The position numbers were made by a program, and so were the translations under genes. The notes beneath the pieces are model-generated. The model did no database searches, was not told the origin of the DNA, and saw only the letters and a list, made by a program, of their open reading frames with translations. Shown here piece by piece: positions 24,064-32,649 of a stretch of DNA of 64,000 nt; position 1 is the first letter of the stretch; every line of letters starts with the position of its first letter. Source of the stretch: Mycolicibacterium chitae. Lineage in GTDB: Bacteria > Actinomycetota > Actinomycetes > Mycobacteriales > Mycobacteriaceae. The DNA is taken from positions 4,278,001 through 4,342,000 of the forward strand of contig NZ_LR134355.1 of assembly GCF_900637205.1 (NCBI RefSeq). The letters are read 5' to 3'.

Positions 24064-26273
24064 CCCAGCTGTCGCTGACCGCCCGGCTCAACACCGCCGC
24101 GCTGGACGCCCGCCGCGGCGTGGTGCGGCTGCATCCGGAAGCCGTTGCCGCCCTCGGGATCCGGGAGTGGGACGCGGTATCGCTGACCGGGGCGCGGACC
24201 ACCGCGGCCGTCGTCGGCCTGGCCGGCCCGGACGTGCCGGCCGGCACCGCACTGCTCGACGACGTCACGCTGTCCAACGCGGGCCTGCGCGAGGACGCGA
24301 CCGTGGTGGTGGCCCCGGTGACGGTGTACGGCGCCAAATCGGTGACGGTCACCGGGTCGGGCCTGGCCACCCATTCGGTATCGCCGGCGACGTTGCGCCA
24401 GGCCCTGCTGGGCAAGGTCATGACCGTCGGCGACACGGTGTCGCTGCTGCCCCGCGACCTGGGGCCGGGAACGTCCACCTCGGCGGCCAGTGCCGCGTTG
24501 GCCGCCGCCGTCGGCATCACCTGGACCTCGGAGTTGCTCACGGTCAGCGCCGTGGACCCGGCCGGCCCCGTCAGCGTGCAGCCCAATTCCGTGGTCACCT
24601 GGGGCAATGGCGCCCCCGCTGTCAGCACCACCGCGACTGTCAGCACCACCGCGACCGGGACCACCGCCGCGCCGGAACCCCAGCGTCCCCCCGCCGTGGC
24701 CTTCGACGACCTCAAGGGTGCGCACGCGCAGGCGAGCAAGCTCACCGAGTGGCTCAAGCTGTCGTTGGATGAGCCGGACCTGCTCGAAACCCTGGGCGCG
24801 CCGGCGCATCTGGGCGTACTGGTCACCGGACCGGCCGGTGTCGGCAAGGCCACCATGGTGCGCACGGTGTGCGCGCAGCGCCGTGTCGTCGAACTCGACG
24901 GGCCCGAGGTGGGCGCGCTGGCCGCCGAGGACCGCCTGCGCACCGTCACCGACGCGATCGCCGCGGTCCGCAGCGGTGGCGTGCTGCTGATCACCGACAT
25001 CGACGCGCTGCTGCCCGCCGGCGTCGACGGCCGCCCCGAGCCCGTGTCGAGCCTGATCCTGACCGAGTTGCGCGGGGCCGTCACCACCGCCGGCGTCGCG
25101 TTCGTCGCGACCTCCGCGGTCCCGGACAGCCTGGACGCGCGGTTGCGCGCCCCGGATCTGTGCGATCGCGAACTGGGCCTCACGCTGCCTGACGCCGGCA
25201 CCCGCGCCCAACTGCTCGAGGTGCTGCTGCGCGGCGTCCCGACCAACCCGCCGACCGGCCTGGAACTCAACGAGATCGCCGGGCGCACACCGGGATTCGT
25301 CGTCGCCGATCTGCAGGCCCTGGTGCGCGAGGCGGCGCTGCGGGCGGCGTCGCGGGCCAGCGCGGACGGCGCGGCACCGGCACTGACCCAGGACGATCTG
25401 ACCGGCGCGCTCACCGTCATCCGGCCGCTGTCGCGCTCGGCCACCGAGGAGGTCGCGGTCGGTTCGGTGACCCTCGACGACGTCGGCGACATGGTGGCCA
25501 CCAAGCAGGCGCTGACCGAGGCCGTGCTGTGGCCGCTGCAGCATCCCGACACCTTTTCCCGGCTCGGGGTCGACCCGCCGCGCGGCGTGCTGCTCTACGG
25601 GCCGCCCGGCTGCGGCAAGACCTTCGTGGTGCGCGCCCTGGCCAGCACCGGCCGGCTGTCCGTGCACGCGGTCAAGGGCGCCGAGTTGATGGACAAGTGG
25701 GTGGGCTCCTCGGAGAAGGCGGTCCGCGAGCTGTTCCGGCGGGCCCGCGACTCCGCGCCGTCGCTGGTGTTCCTCGACGAGATCGACGCCATGGCCCCGC
25801 GGCGCGGGCAGAGCTTCGACTCCGGGGTCACCGACCGGGTCGTCGCCGCGCTGCTGACCGAACTCGACGGCGTCGAACCGCTGCGCGACGTCGTGGTGCT
25901 CGGCGCCACCAACCGGCCCGACCTGATCGACCCGGCGCTGCTGCGGCCCGGCCGGCTGGAACGGCTGGTGTTCGTCGAGCCGCCCGACGCCGAGGCGCGC
26001 CGCGACATCCTCGCCTCGGCCGCCAAGTCGGTACCGCTGGTGACGGAGGGCGAACAGGCCGTCGACCTGGACGCGATCGCCGACGATCTGGACGGCTACA
26101 GCGCCGCCGACTGCGTTGCCCTGCTGCGGGAAGCGGCGCTGACCGCCATGCGCCGTTCCATCGATGCCGCCGACGTCACACTGGCCGATGTGCAGGCCGC
26201 GCTGCAGACCGTGCGGCCCTCGCTCGACCCGATTCAGGTCGATGCGCTGCGCGCCTTCGCCGACAACCGTTAG
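24060..26273 (+). CDS. CDC48-like double AAA+ ATPase (Rv0435c-like)
   Basis: A 737-residue protein with a CDC48-type N-domain (about 1-180), a Thr/Ala-rich linker with a repeated STTAT unit (about 185-205), and two AAA+ modules. D1 is degenerate: GPAGVGKA lacks the usual Thr/Ser after the Lys, and Walker B reads LLITDIDALL with Asp in place of the catalytic Glu. D2 is intact: GPPGCGKT (about 514), LVFLDEIDAMAPRRG (about 570) and the sensor ATNRPDLIDPALLRPGRL. D2 should power the hexamer while D1 may only bind nucleotide. It is translationally coupled to psd-pssA, as in M. tuberculosis, which hints at a membrane-lipid link. Confidence 0.9.
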   Translation: MTQLSLTARLNTAALDARRGVVRLHPEAVAALGIREWDAVSLTGARTTAAVVGLAGPDVPAGTALLDDVTLSNAGLREDATVVVAPVTVYGAKSVTVTGSGLATHSVSPATLRQALLGKVMTVGDTVSLLPRDLGPGTSTSAASAALAAAVGITWTSELLTVSAVDPAGPVSVQPNSVVTWGNGAPAVSTTATVSTTATGTTAAPEPQRPPAVAFDDLKGAHAQASKLTEWLKLSLDEPDLLETLGAPAHLGVLVTGPAGVGKATMVRTVCAQRRVVELDGPEVGALAAEDRLRTVTDAIAAVRSGGVLLITDIDALLPAGVDGRPEPVSSLILTELRGAVTTAGVAFVATSAVPDSLDARLRAPDLCDRELGLTLPDAGTRAQLLEVLLRGVPTNPPTGLELNEIAGRTPGFVVADLQALVREAALRAASRASADGAAPALTQDDLTGALTVIRPLSRSATEEVAVGSVTLDDVGDMVATKQALTEAVLWPLQHPDTFSRLGVDPPRGVLLYGPPGCGKTFVVRALASTGRLSVHAVKGAELMDKWVGSSEKAVRELFRRARDSAPSLVFLDEIDAMAPRRGQSFDSGVTDRVVAALLTELDGVEPLRDVVVLGATNRPDLIDPALLRPGRLERLVFVEPPDAEARRDILASAAKSVPLVTEGEQAVDLDAIADDLDGYSAADCVALLREAALTAMRRSIDAADVTLADVQAALQTVRPSLDPIQVDALRAFADNR

Positions 26274-26410
26274 CCCGCAGTTAGCCCGTTGCCCCGATGG
26301 CGGGCGACAGTTCGAGTTGAGACACACCGTAGAATTCCCGGGAAAGACATAGCCCGCAGAGGCTGACACCCCGAGCCCGGCGCGCTGAAGCGCCCGAGAG
26401 TAGGAGTGCC
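26274..26410 (+). promoter_or_regulatory. Leader/promoter region of the Mrp operon
   Basis: A 137-bp gap. TAGAAT at 26330-26335 is a good -10 candidate, giving a leader of about 70 nt with a small GGCGC/GCGCC hairpin before the ribosome site GTAGGAG. I do not recognise a known riboswitch in it. Confidence 0.45.
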
Positions 26411-29305
26411 ATGCTCGCCGTCCTGTTCGCCCACGCGGTCGCTGCCACTGTCGCGCCGCTGTTGGTGAACAGGTGGGGGCGCCGCGCGTTCTACCCGCTG
26501 GCACTCGTGCCGCTGCTGTCGCTGATCTGGGTGGTCGTCTACTGGCCCACCGCGGAGAACCGCGGCGATGCGGCCCACCACGTGCGCATCGAGTGGGTGC
26601 CCGAGCTGGCGATGGACATCGACCTGCGGTTCGACACCCTGGCCGCGATCATGAGCGTGCTGGTGCTGGCCATCGGCGCGTTGGTGCTGTTCTACTGCGG
26701 CAGCTACTTCCACCATCGCGACGGCCGCATCGAGAACCGGCTGCCCAGCTTCGCCGCCGAACTGGTCGCGTTCTCCGGCACCATGTTCGGCCTGGTGGTC
26801 GCCGACAACACGCTGCTGCTCTACGTCTTCTGGGAACTGACCACGGTGCTGTCGTTCCTGCTGGTGGGCCACTACGCCGAGCGGGCCACCAGCCGCCGCG
26901 CCGCCACCCAGGCGCTGCTGGTCACCACCTTCGGCGGGCTGGCGATGCTGGTCGGCATCGTGATCCTGGGCCAGTACTCCGGGACCTATCTGCTCTCCGA
27001 GCTGGTGGCCAACCCGCCGACGGGCCTGGTCATCGACATCGCGCTGATCCTGGTCCTGGTGGGCGCGCTGTCGAAGTCCGCGATCGTGCCCATGCACTTC
27101 TGGCTGCCCGGCGCCATGGCCGCGCCCACCCCGGTCAGCGCCTACCTGCACGCGGCGGCCATGGTGAAGGCCGGGGTCTACCTGATCGCCCGGATGACGC
27201 CCGGCTTCGCCGACGCGGCGCCCTGGCGGCCGATGGTGGTGATCCTCGGCGTGGCGACCATGTTGCTGGCCGGCTGGCGGGCCGTGCGCGAATACGACCT
27301 CAAGCTCATCCTGGCCTTCGGCACGGTGAGTCAGCTGGGCCTGATCACGGTGCTGGTCGGCGCCGGCGGCGGCAACCTGATGCTGGCCGGCCTGACCATG
27401 CTGTGCGCGCACGCGATGTTCAAGGCCGCACTGTTCATGGTGGTCGGCATCATCGACCACTCGACCGCCACCCGCGACATCCGTCGGCTGGCCTGGCTCG
27501 GCGATCGGGCGCCGTGGCTGTTCGCCATCGCGGCCCTGGCCGCCGCCAGCATGGCCTCGCTGCCGCCGTTCCTCGGCTTCATCGGCAAGGAAGCCGCCTT
27601 CGAGACGCTGCTGCACAGCCACGCCCTGGGCCCGTGGGCGCCCTATGTGTTGGCCGGTGTCGTCCTCGGCTCGTTGTTCACCACCATCTACAGCCTGCGC
27701 TTCCTGTGGGGCGCGTTCGCCCGCAAGGGGTTACGGGGTCCCAGCACGCGCGTCGCCGACCTGCACAAGCCGAAGGTGGCGTTCATGGCGCCGCCGGCCG
27801 TCCTGGCGCTGGCGGGCCTCGGCTTCGGGCTGGTGCCGGCCGCGCTGGAGCGCATCCTCGCGCCGTACGCGAACACGCTGCCGGGCGGCCTGGACTACCA
27901 CCTGGCGCTGTGGCACGGGTTCAACCTGCCGCTGCTGCTGTCGGCGCTGGTGCTCGGCGGCGGCATCGCGGCGTTCTTCCTGCGCGCCCGGTTGCGCCGC
28001 ACCCGCATCGGCTATCTGCCGCTGGGCAACGCCGACCGGATGTATGACTTCACGCTGCGCGCCCTGGACTTCCTGTCGATCAAGCTGACCGGTTCGACGC
28101 AGCGCGGCTCGCTGCCGGCCACCCAGTCGACCATCCTGATCACGCTGGTGCTGCTGCCTGTCGGCGTGCTGCTGCTGGGTGCGCGCGACCGTCCCGATAT
28201 CGCGCTGTGGGACGAACCGCTGCAGGTGATCGTCGGCGTGCTGATGGTCTGCGGTGCGCTGGGCGCGGCGTTGCTGCGCAACCGGCTGGCCGCGGTGCTG
28301 CTGGTCGGGCTCACCGGCTACGGCTGCGGCGCCATCTTCGCCTTCCACGGCGCCCCCGACCTCGCGCTCACCCAGTTCCTGGTGGAGACGCTGACCCTGG
28401 TGGTGTTCGTGCTGGTGCTGCGCACGCTGCCGGCCGAGGCCGAGGTGGCCCAGATGCGCCGGTTCCGGCTGCCCCGGGCGCTGCTGGCGATCGCCGTCGG
28501 CTCCACCGTCACCGGCCTGGCCGCGTTCGCCATGGCCGCGCGCAACGGGCGCCCCATCGCCGACCTGCTGCCCGACGCCGCCTATCTGCGCGGCCACGGC
28601 GCCAACACCGTCAACGTCATCCTCGTCGACATCCGGGCCTGGGACACCCTGGGCGAGATCTCGGTGCTGGTGGTGGCCGCCACCGGCGTCGCCTCGCTGG
28701 TGTTCCGCAACCGGCGCTTCGGCGTCGCACCGCGCATCGCCGATGCCGGCCAACCCGACATCGGCATGATCAGCACCAGCTACAGCCCGGCCGTCGGCGA
28801 CATCACCTGGCTGCGCGGCAGCGAATACCGCGACCCGCGCGCCCGCTCGCTGGTACTCGAGGTCGCCACCCGGCTGATCTTCCCGCTGATCATGGTGCTC
28901 TCCGCGTACTTCTTCTTCACCGGCCACAACACCCCGGGCGGCGGCTTCGCCGGCGGGCTCACCGCGGGCCTGGCGCTGGTGCTGCGCTACCTGGCCGGTG
29001 GCCGCTACGAACTCGGCGAGGCCCTGCCGCTGGACGCCGGCAAGATCCTGGGCGCCGGCTTGGCGCTGGCCGCCGGCACCGCCGTCGGCTCGCTGCTGCT
29101 GGGTGCGCCGCCGCTGTCCTCGGCGCTCATCGAGTTCGACGTCCCGATCCTGGGCGACGTCAAATTCGTCACCGCGCTGTTCTTCGACCTCGGCGTCTAC
29201 CTGATCGTGGTCGGGCTGGTGCTCGACGTGCTGCGCAGCCTCGGCGCCCGCCTCGACGAAGAGGTCTCCAGCTGGGCGCACGTGCCGAAGGCGGGGGTGC
29301 GATGA
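26411..29305 (+). CDS. mrpA: Mrp Na+/H+ antiporter, fused subunit A-B
   Basis: A 964-residue polytopic membrane protein. The N-terminal 500 residues are a NuoL/MrpA-type channel: KSAIVPMHFWLPGAMAAPTPVSAYLHAAAMVKAG carries the key Lys and His residues, and FWELTTVLSFLLVGHY the key Glu. The MrpA C-terminal part follows, then an MrpB domain (FFTGHNTPGGGFAGGLTAGLAL, about 835-950). Fusion of A and B is common in actinobacteria. The complex exports Na+ in exchange for protons, giving alkali and salt tolerance. GTAGGAG precedes the ATG, and the stop overlaps mrpC. Confidence 0.94.
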   Translation: MLAVLFAHAVAATVAPLLVNRWGRRAFYPLALVPLLSLIWVVVYWPTAENRGDAAHHVRIEWVPELAMDIDLRFDTLAAIMSVLVLAIGALVLFYCGSYFHHRDGRIENRLPSFAAELVAFSGTMFGLVVADNTLLLYVFWELTTVLSFLLVGHYAERATSRRAATQALLVTTFGGLAMLVGIVILGQYSGTYLLSELVANPPTGLVIDIALILVLVGALSKSAIVPMHFWLPGAMAAPTPVSAYLHAAAMVKAGVYLIARMTPGFADAAPWRPMVVILGVATMLLAGWRAVREYDLKLILAFGTVSQLGLITVLVGAGGGNLMLAGLTMLCAHAMFKAALFMVVGIIDHSTATRDIRRLAWLGDRAPWLFAIAALAAASMASLPPFLGFIGKEAAFETLLHSHALGPWAPYVLAGVVLGSLFTTIYSLRFLWGAFARKGLRGPSTRVADLHKPKVAFMAPPAVLALAGLGFGLVPAALERILAPYANTLPGGLDYHLALWHGFNLPLLLSALVLGGGIAAFFLRARLRRTRIGYLPLGNADRMYDFTLRALDFLSIKLTGSTQRGSLPATQSTILITLVLLPVGVLLLGARDRPDIALWDEPLQVIVGVLMVCGALGAALLRNRLAAVLLVGLTGYGCGAIFAFHGAPDLALTQFLVETLTLVVFVLVLRTLPAEAEVAQMRRFRLPRALLAIAVGSTVTGLAAFAMAARNGRPIADLLPDAAYLRGHGANTVNVILVDIRAWDTLGEISVLVVAATGVASLVFRNRRFGVAPRIADAGQPDIGMISTSYSPAVGDITWLRGSEYRDPRARSLVLEVATRLIFPLIMVLSAYFFFTGHNTPGGGFAGGLTAGLALVLRYLAGGRYELGEALPLDAGKILGAGLALAAGTAVGSLLLGAPPLSSALIEFDVPILGDVKFVTALFFDLGVYLIVVGLVLDVLRSLGARLDEEVSSWAHVPKAGVR

Positions 29306-29784
29306 CCCCCTATCTCCTCCAGTTGATCCTGATCGGCGCGCTCGTCAGCTGCGGCGTGTACATGCTGCTGGAACGCAACCTGACCCGGATGCTGCTGGGC
29401 CTGCTGCTGATGAGCAACGGCATCAACCTGCTGATCCTGTCCGCGGGTGGACGCGCGGGCAATCCGCCGGTGTACGGGCGCAGCAGCGCCGACGGAACCA
29501 CCACCGCCGATCCGCTGGCGCAAGCGATGATCCTCACCGCCATCGTGATCACCATGGGCGTGGCCGCCTTCGTGCTCGCGCTGACCTACCGCTCCTACCG
29601 ACTGACCACCGCCGAGGAGGTCGCCGACGATATCGAGGACACCAGCATCTCGAAGGCCGCCGAAATCGCGGACATCTCCGACATCGACGACGCCGACGAC
29701 ATCGACGAGGCCGCCATCACCCATCCCGACACCGACGAACCCGACGAGCTCGACGCCCTGCCGGGCCGGGAGGGGTCGCGTTGA
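29302..29784 (+). CDS. mrpC: Mrp antiporter subunit C with acidic tail
   Basis: A 160-residue NuoK-like subunit with three transmembrane helices; the core ends near residue 100 (ITMGVAAFVLALTYRSYRL). Typical MrpC proteins end about there. This one continues for about 55 residues of mostly Asp, Glu, Ile and Ala (EVADDIEDTS...DISDIDDADDIDEAA). The tail is cytosolic if family topology holds. Overlaps of ATGA upstream and TTGA downstream couple it to mrpA and mrpD. Confidence 0.93.
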   Translation: MTPYLLQLILIGALVSCGVYMLLERNLTRMLLGLLLMSNGINLLILSAGGRAGNPPVYGRSSADGTTTADPLAQAMILTAIVITMGVAAFVLALTYRSYRLTTAEEVADDIEDTSISKAAEIADISDIDDADDIDEAAITHPDTDEPDELDALPGREGSR

Positions 29785-31391
29785 TCTCCGAACACCTCGG
29801 CCCGGGGCTGGTGCCGCTGCCGGTCCTGATCTCGTTGCTCGGCGCGGCGGTGTCGCTGATCGCCGGCCGGCGGCCCCGGCTGCAGCGGTTCCTCACGCTG
29901 TTCTCGCTGTCGGCCATCGTCGCGGTCTGCGCGGTGCTGCTGTATCTGTCCGACCGGTACGGCACCATCGCCGTGCACGTCGGCGGCTGGGGCGAATCCG
30001 AGCCCGGGATGGGACCGCTGGGCATCACGCTGGTGGTCGACCGGCTCTCGGCGCTGATGCTGATCGTGTCCACGGTGGTGCTGCTGACGGTCGTCTACTA
30101 CGCCATCGGGCAGGGTATCCGCGACGGCGACGAGCAGCAGCCGGTGTCGATCTTCCTGCCGACCTACCTGGTCCTGTCGGCGGGCGTGTGTTACGCCTTC
30201 CTGGCCGGTGACCTGTTCAACCTGTTCGTCGGCTTCGAGGTGCTGCTGACCGCGAGCTTCGTGCTGCTGACCATCGGGGCGAGCAAGGACCGGGTGCGTG
30301 CCGGCATCACCTACGTGATGGTCTCGATGGTCTCGTCGATGGTCTTCCTGTTCGGCCTGGCCCTGGTCTACGCGGCCACCGGCACGCTGAACATGGCCGA
30401 ACTCGCGCTGCGCCTCGACGACGTCAGCAGCGGCACCCGCAGCGCGCTGTTCGCCGTGCTGCTCGTCGCGTTCGGCATCAAGGCCGCGGTCTTCCCGCTG
30501 TCGGCCTGGCTGCCCGACTCCTACCCCACCGCGCCCGCGCCCGTCACCGCGGTGTTCGCCGGCCTGCTGACCAAGGTCGGCGTCTACGCGATCATCCGGG
30601 CGCACTCGCTGCTGTTCCCGGGCGGTGAACTGGACGGCATCCTGCTGGTCGCCGCGCTGCTGACGATGCTGGTCGGCATCCTGGGTGCGATCGCCCAGAA
30701 CGACATCAAACGTCTGCTGTCCTTCACCCTGGTCAGCCACATCGGCTACATGGTGTTCGGCGTCGCGCTGTCCACCCAACTGGGTATGTCCGGCGCCATC
30801 TACTACGTGGCGCACCACATCATCGTGCAGACCACGCTGTTCCTGGTGGTGGGCCTGATCGAGCGGCAGGCCGGGGCCTCGACGCTGCGCCGGATCGGCG
30901 GGTTGGCCGCCGCCAGCCCGGTGCTGGCCTTCGTGTTCGTGGTGCCCGCGCTCAACCTCGGCGGCATTCCGCCGTTCTCGGGCTTCATCGGCAAGGTGGC
31001 GCTGCTCGAGGCCGGTGCGGAGGTCGGCTCGGTGTTGGCCTGGGTGCTGGTCGGCGGCTCGGTGGTCACCAGCCTGCTGACCCTCTACGTGGTGGCCCGG
31101 GTGTGGACCAAGGCGTTCTGGCGCGAGCGGGTCGACGCCCCCGAGGGCGAACTCTCGGCGGCCTCCCCGTCGGCGCTGCTGGAGGACTCCGACGACGACG
31201 TGGTGTTCGCCGACCGCGACGACGTCGGCCGGATGCCGCTCGGCATGTTGTTGCCGACGGGCGCGCTGATCGCGGTGGGCGTGTGCCTGACCGTGTTCGC
31301 CGGGCCCATCATCGGCTACAGCGACCGCGCCGCCGATCAGGTTCTCGACCGCAACCAGTACATCTCGTCGGTGGTGGGTGATCGCCCATGA
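29781..31391 (+). CDS. mrpD: Mrp antiporter subunit D
   Basis: A 536-residue NuoM/N-like subunit with about 14 helices. The conserved proton-path segments are visible: NLFVGFEVLLTASFVLL (key Glu), KAAVFPLSAWLPDSYPTAPAPV (key Lys) and LSFTLVSHIGYMVFG. The start is TTG 29781, whose TGA is the mrpC stop, with a GGGAGGGG ribosome site upstream. A charged insertion (LLEDSDDDVVFADRDDVGRM) precedes the last helix. Confidence 0.94.
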   Translation: MISEHLGPGLVPLPVLISLLGAAVSLIAGRRPRLQRFLTLFSLSAIVAVCAVLLYLSDRYGTIAVHVGGWGESEPGMGPLGITLVVDRLSALMLIVSTVVLLTVVYYAIGQGIRDGDEQQPVSIFLPTYLVLSAGVCYAFLAGDLFNLFVGFEVLLTASFVLLTIGASKDRVRAGITYVMVSMVSSMVFLFGLALVYAATGTLNMAELALRLDDVSSGTRSALFAVLLVAFGIKAAVFPLSAWLPDSYPTAPAPVTAVFAGLLTKVGVYAIIRAHSLLFPGGELDGILLVAALLTMLVGILGAIAQNDIKRLLSFTLVSHIGYMVFGVALSTQLGMSGAIYYVAHHIIVQTTLFLVVGLIERQAGASTLRRIGGLAAASPVLAFVFVVPALNLGGIPPFSGFIGKVALLEAGAEVGSVLAWVLVGGSVVTSLLTLYVVARVWTKAFWRERVDAPEGELSAASPSALLEDSDDDVVFADRDDVGRMPLGMLLPTGALIAVGVCLTVFAGPIIGYSDRAADQVLDRNQYISSVVGDRP

Positions 31392-32011
31392 AGAAATTCA
31401 CCGGCCGCTGGCTGGTCCTGCGGATCTGGATGTTGATCTGGCTGACGCTGGTCTGGATCCTGTTGTGGGGCAACTTCTCGGCGGCCAACGTGATCAGCGG
31501 CCTGACCCTCGCGCTGATCATCACGGTGCTGCTGCCGCTGCCGCCCGTCCCGGTGGAGGGCCGCGTCCACCCCATCTCGCTGGCCTATCTCATCCTGCGG
31601 GTGGCGTGGTCGCTGGTGCTGTCCAGTACCCAGATCGCGTGGCTGGCCATCCGGCCGACGGGACCGCCGATCACCGCGGTGCTGCGGGCGCACATGAACC
31701 TCAAGTCCGATCTGGTGCTCGCGCTGTCGGTCAACATCATGAACGTCATCCCGGGATCGATCGTGCTCGAGATCGACCAGGAACGCCGGATGCTCTACGT
31801 GCACGTCATCGACGCCAGCACCGAGCAGGCGGTGAGCAAGTTCTATCGGCAGGCCGCCTGGGTGGAGCGGCTCCTGATCCGCGCCTTCGAGCGGGACGAG
31901 GAGTGGCGACCCGCGGCCAACGGCAACAATGGCCGCAACAGCAACGGCCACAACGGCGATGGCCACAACAGCAACAATGACGGGGCGGATGCGGAGGTGG
32001 AGCGCACATGA
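31388..32011 (+). CDS. mrpE: Mrp antiporter subunit E with Asn/Gly/His-rich tail
   Basis: A 207-residue subunit with two or three N-terminal helices and the conserved cytosolic MrpE domain (LKSDLVLALSVNIMNVIPGS, and VLEIDQERRMLYVHVID). After about residue 175 it carries a low-complexity tail of Asn, Gly and His (NGNNGRNSNGHNGDGHNSNN), encoded by imperfect AAC-GGC-rich repeats. It overlaps mrpD and mrpF by ATGA. Confidence 0.92.
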   Translation: MKKFTGRWLVLRIWMLIWLTLVWILLWGNFSAANVISGLTLALIITVLLPLPPVPVEGRVHPISLAYLILRVAWSLVLSSTQIAWLAIRPTGPPITAVLRAHMNLKSDLVLALSVNIMNVIPGSIVLEIDQERRMLYVHVIDASTEQAVSKFYRQAAWVERLLIRAFERDEEWRPAANGNNGRNSNGHNGDGHNSNNDGADAEVERT

Positions 32012-32286
32012 TCGTCGTCTGGGTCCTGGCCGGCATCATGCTGTCGTCGGCCGCGGCCATCACCATGTTCCGGCTGCTGTCGGGCCCCAGCACGCTGGAC
32101 CGGCTGGTGTCGCTGGACACCATGATCGCGGTGACCATGTGTGGGATCGGCACGTGGGCCGCCTTCAGCCTGGACAGCACGGTCACCTACAGCATGGCCG
32201 CGCTGTCGCTGATCAGCTTCGTCGGTTCGGTCAGCATCGCCCGGTTCCGGGTGCCGGACACCGAGAGTCCGGAGGTCACCCGATGA
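32008..32286 (+). CDS. mrpF: Mrp antiporter subunit F
   Basis: A 92-residue protein with three helices. The family signature RLLSGPSTLDRLVSLDTM is at about 22-39 and SFVGSVSIARF near the end. It is a small core subunit of the antiporter. ATGA overlaps on both sides keep stoichiometric translation with mrpE and mrpG. Confidence 0.93.
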   Translation: MIVVWVLAGIMLSSAAAITMFRLLSGPSTLDRLVSLDTMIAVTMCGIGTWAAFSLDSTVTYSMAALSLISFVGSVSIARFRVPDTESPEVTR

Positions 32287-32648
32287 ACCTGAGCGACCTG
32301 AACCTGACCGACGTCATCGCCGGCACGCTGATCCTCGGCGGCTCGGCGCTGGCCCTGACCGCGGCCATCGGTGTGGTGCGCTTCCCCGACACGCTGTCGC
32401 GCATGCACGCCGCCACCAAGCCACAGGTGCTCGGGCTGCTGCTGGTGCTCTCCGGCGCCGCGACCCGGATGCAGGGCAACGCCGATATCGGCATGCTCAT
32501 CCTGACGGGCCTGTTCACGGTGATCACCGCGCCGGTGATCGCGCAGCGGGTGGGCCAGTTGGCTTACCGGGAGCAGAATCTCGAGGACCGGCTCACGGTC
32601 GACGAGATGCGTAACGAACGGGAACGCGACGCCGCCCCGGATCGCTAG
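32283..32648 (+). CDS. mrpG: Mrp antiporter subunit G
   Basis: A 121-residue protein with three helices (MnhG/PhaG family). GVVRFPDTLSRMHAATKPQ is the defining motif. It is the last gene of the operon. Its stop is one base away from the stop of the converging PAS-EspR regulator, with no visible terminator between them. Confidence 0.93.
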   Translation: MNLSDLNLTDVIAGTLILGGSALALTAAIGVVRFPDTLSRMHAATKPQVLGLLLVLSGAATRMQGNADIGMLILTGLFTVITAPVIAQRVGQLAYREQNLEDRLTVDEMRNERERDAAPDR

Positions 32649-32649
32649 C

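Noticed and set aside
26336..26410. Possible cation riboswitch in the Mrp leader
   Set aside because: Only a small GC hairpin is visible; no known aptamer consensus could be matched by eye.
31912..32005. Repeated AACGGC/CACAACGGC units looked at as a possible CRISPR or origin iteron
   Set aside because: Repeats are irregular, in frame, without spacers, and code the MrpE tail.
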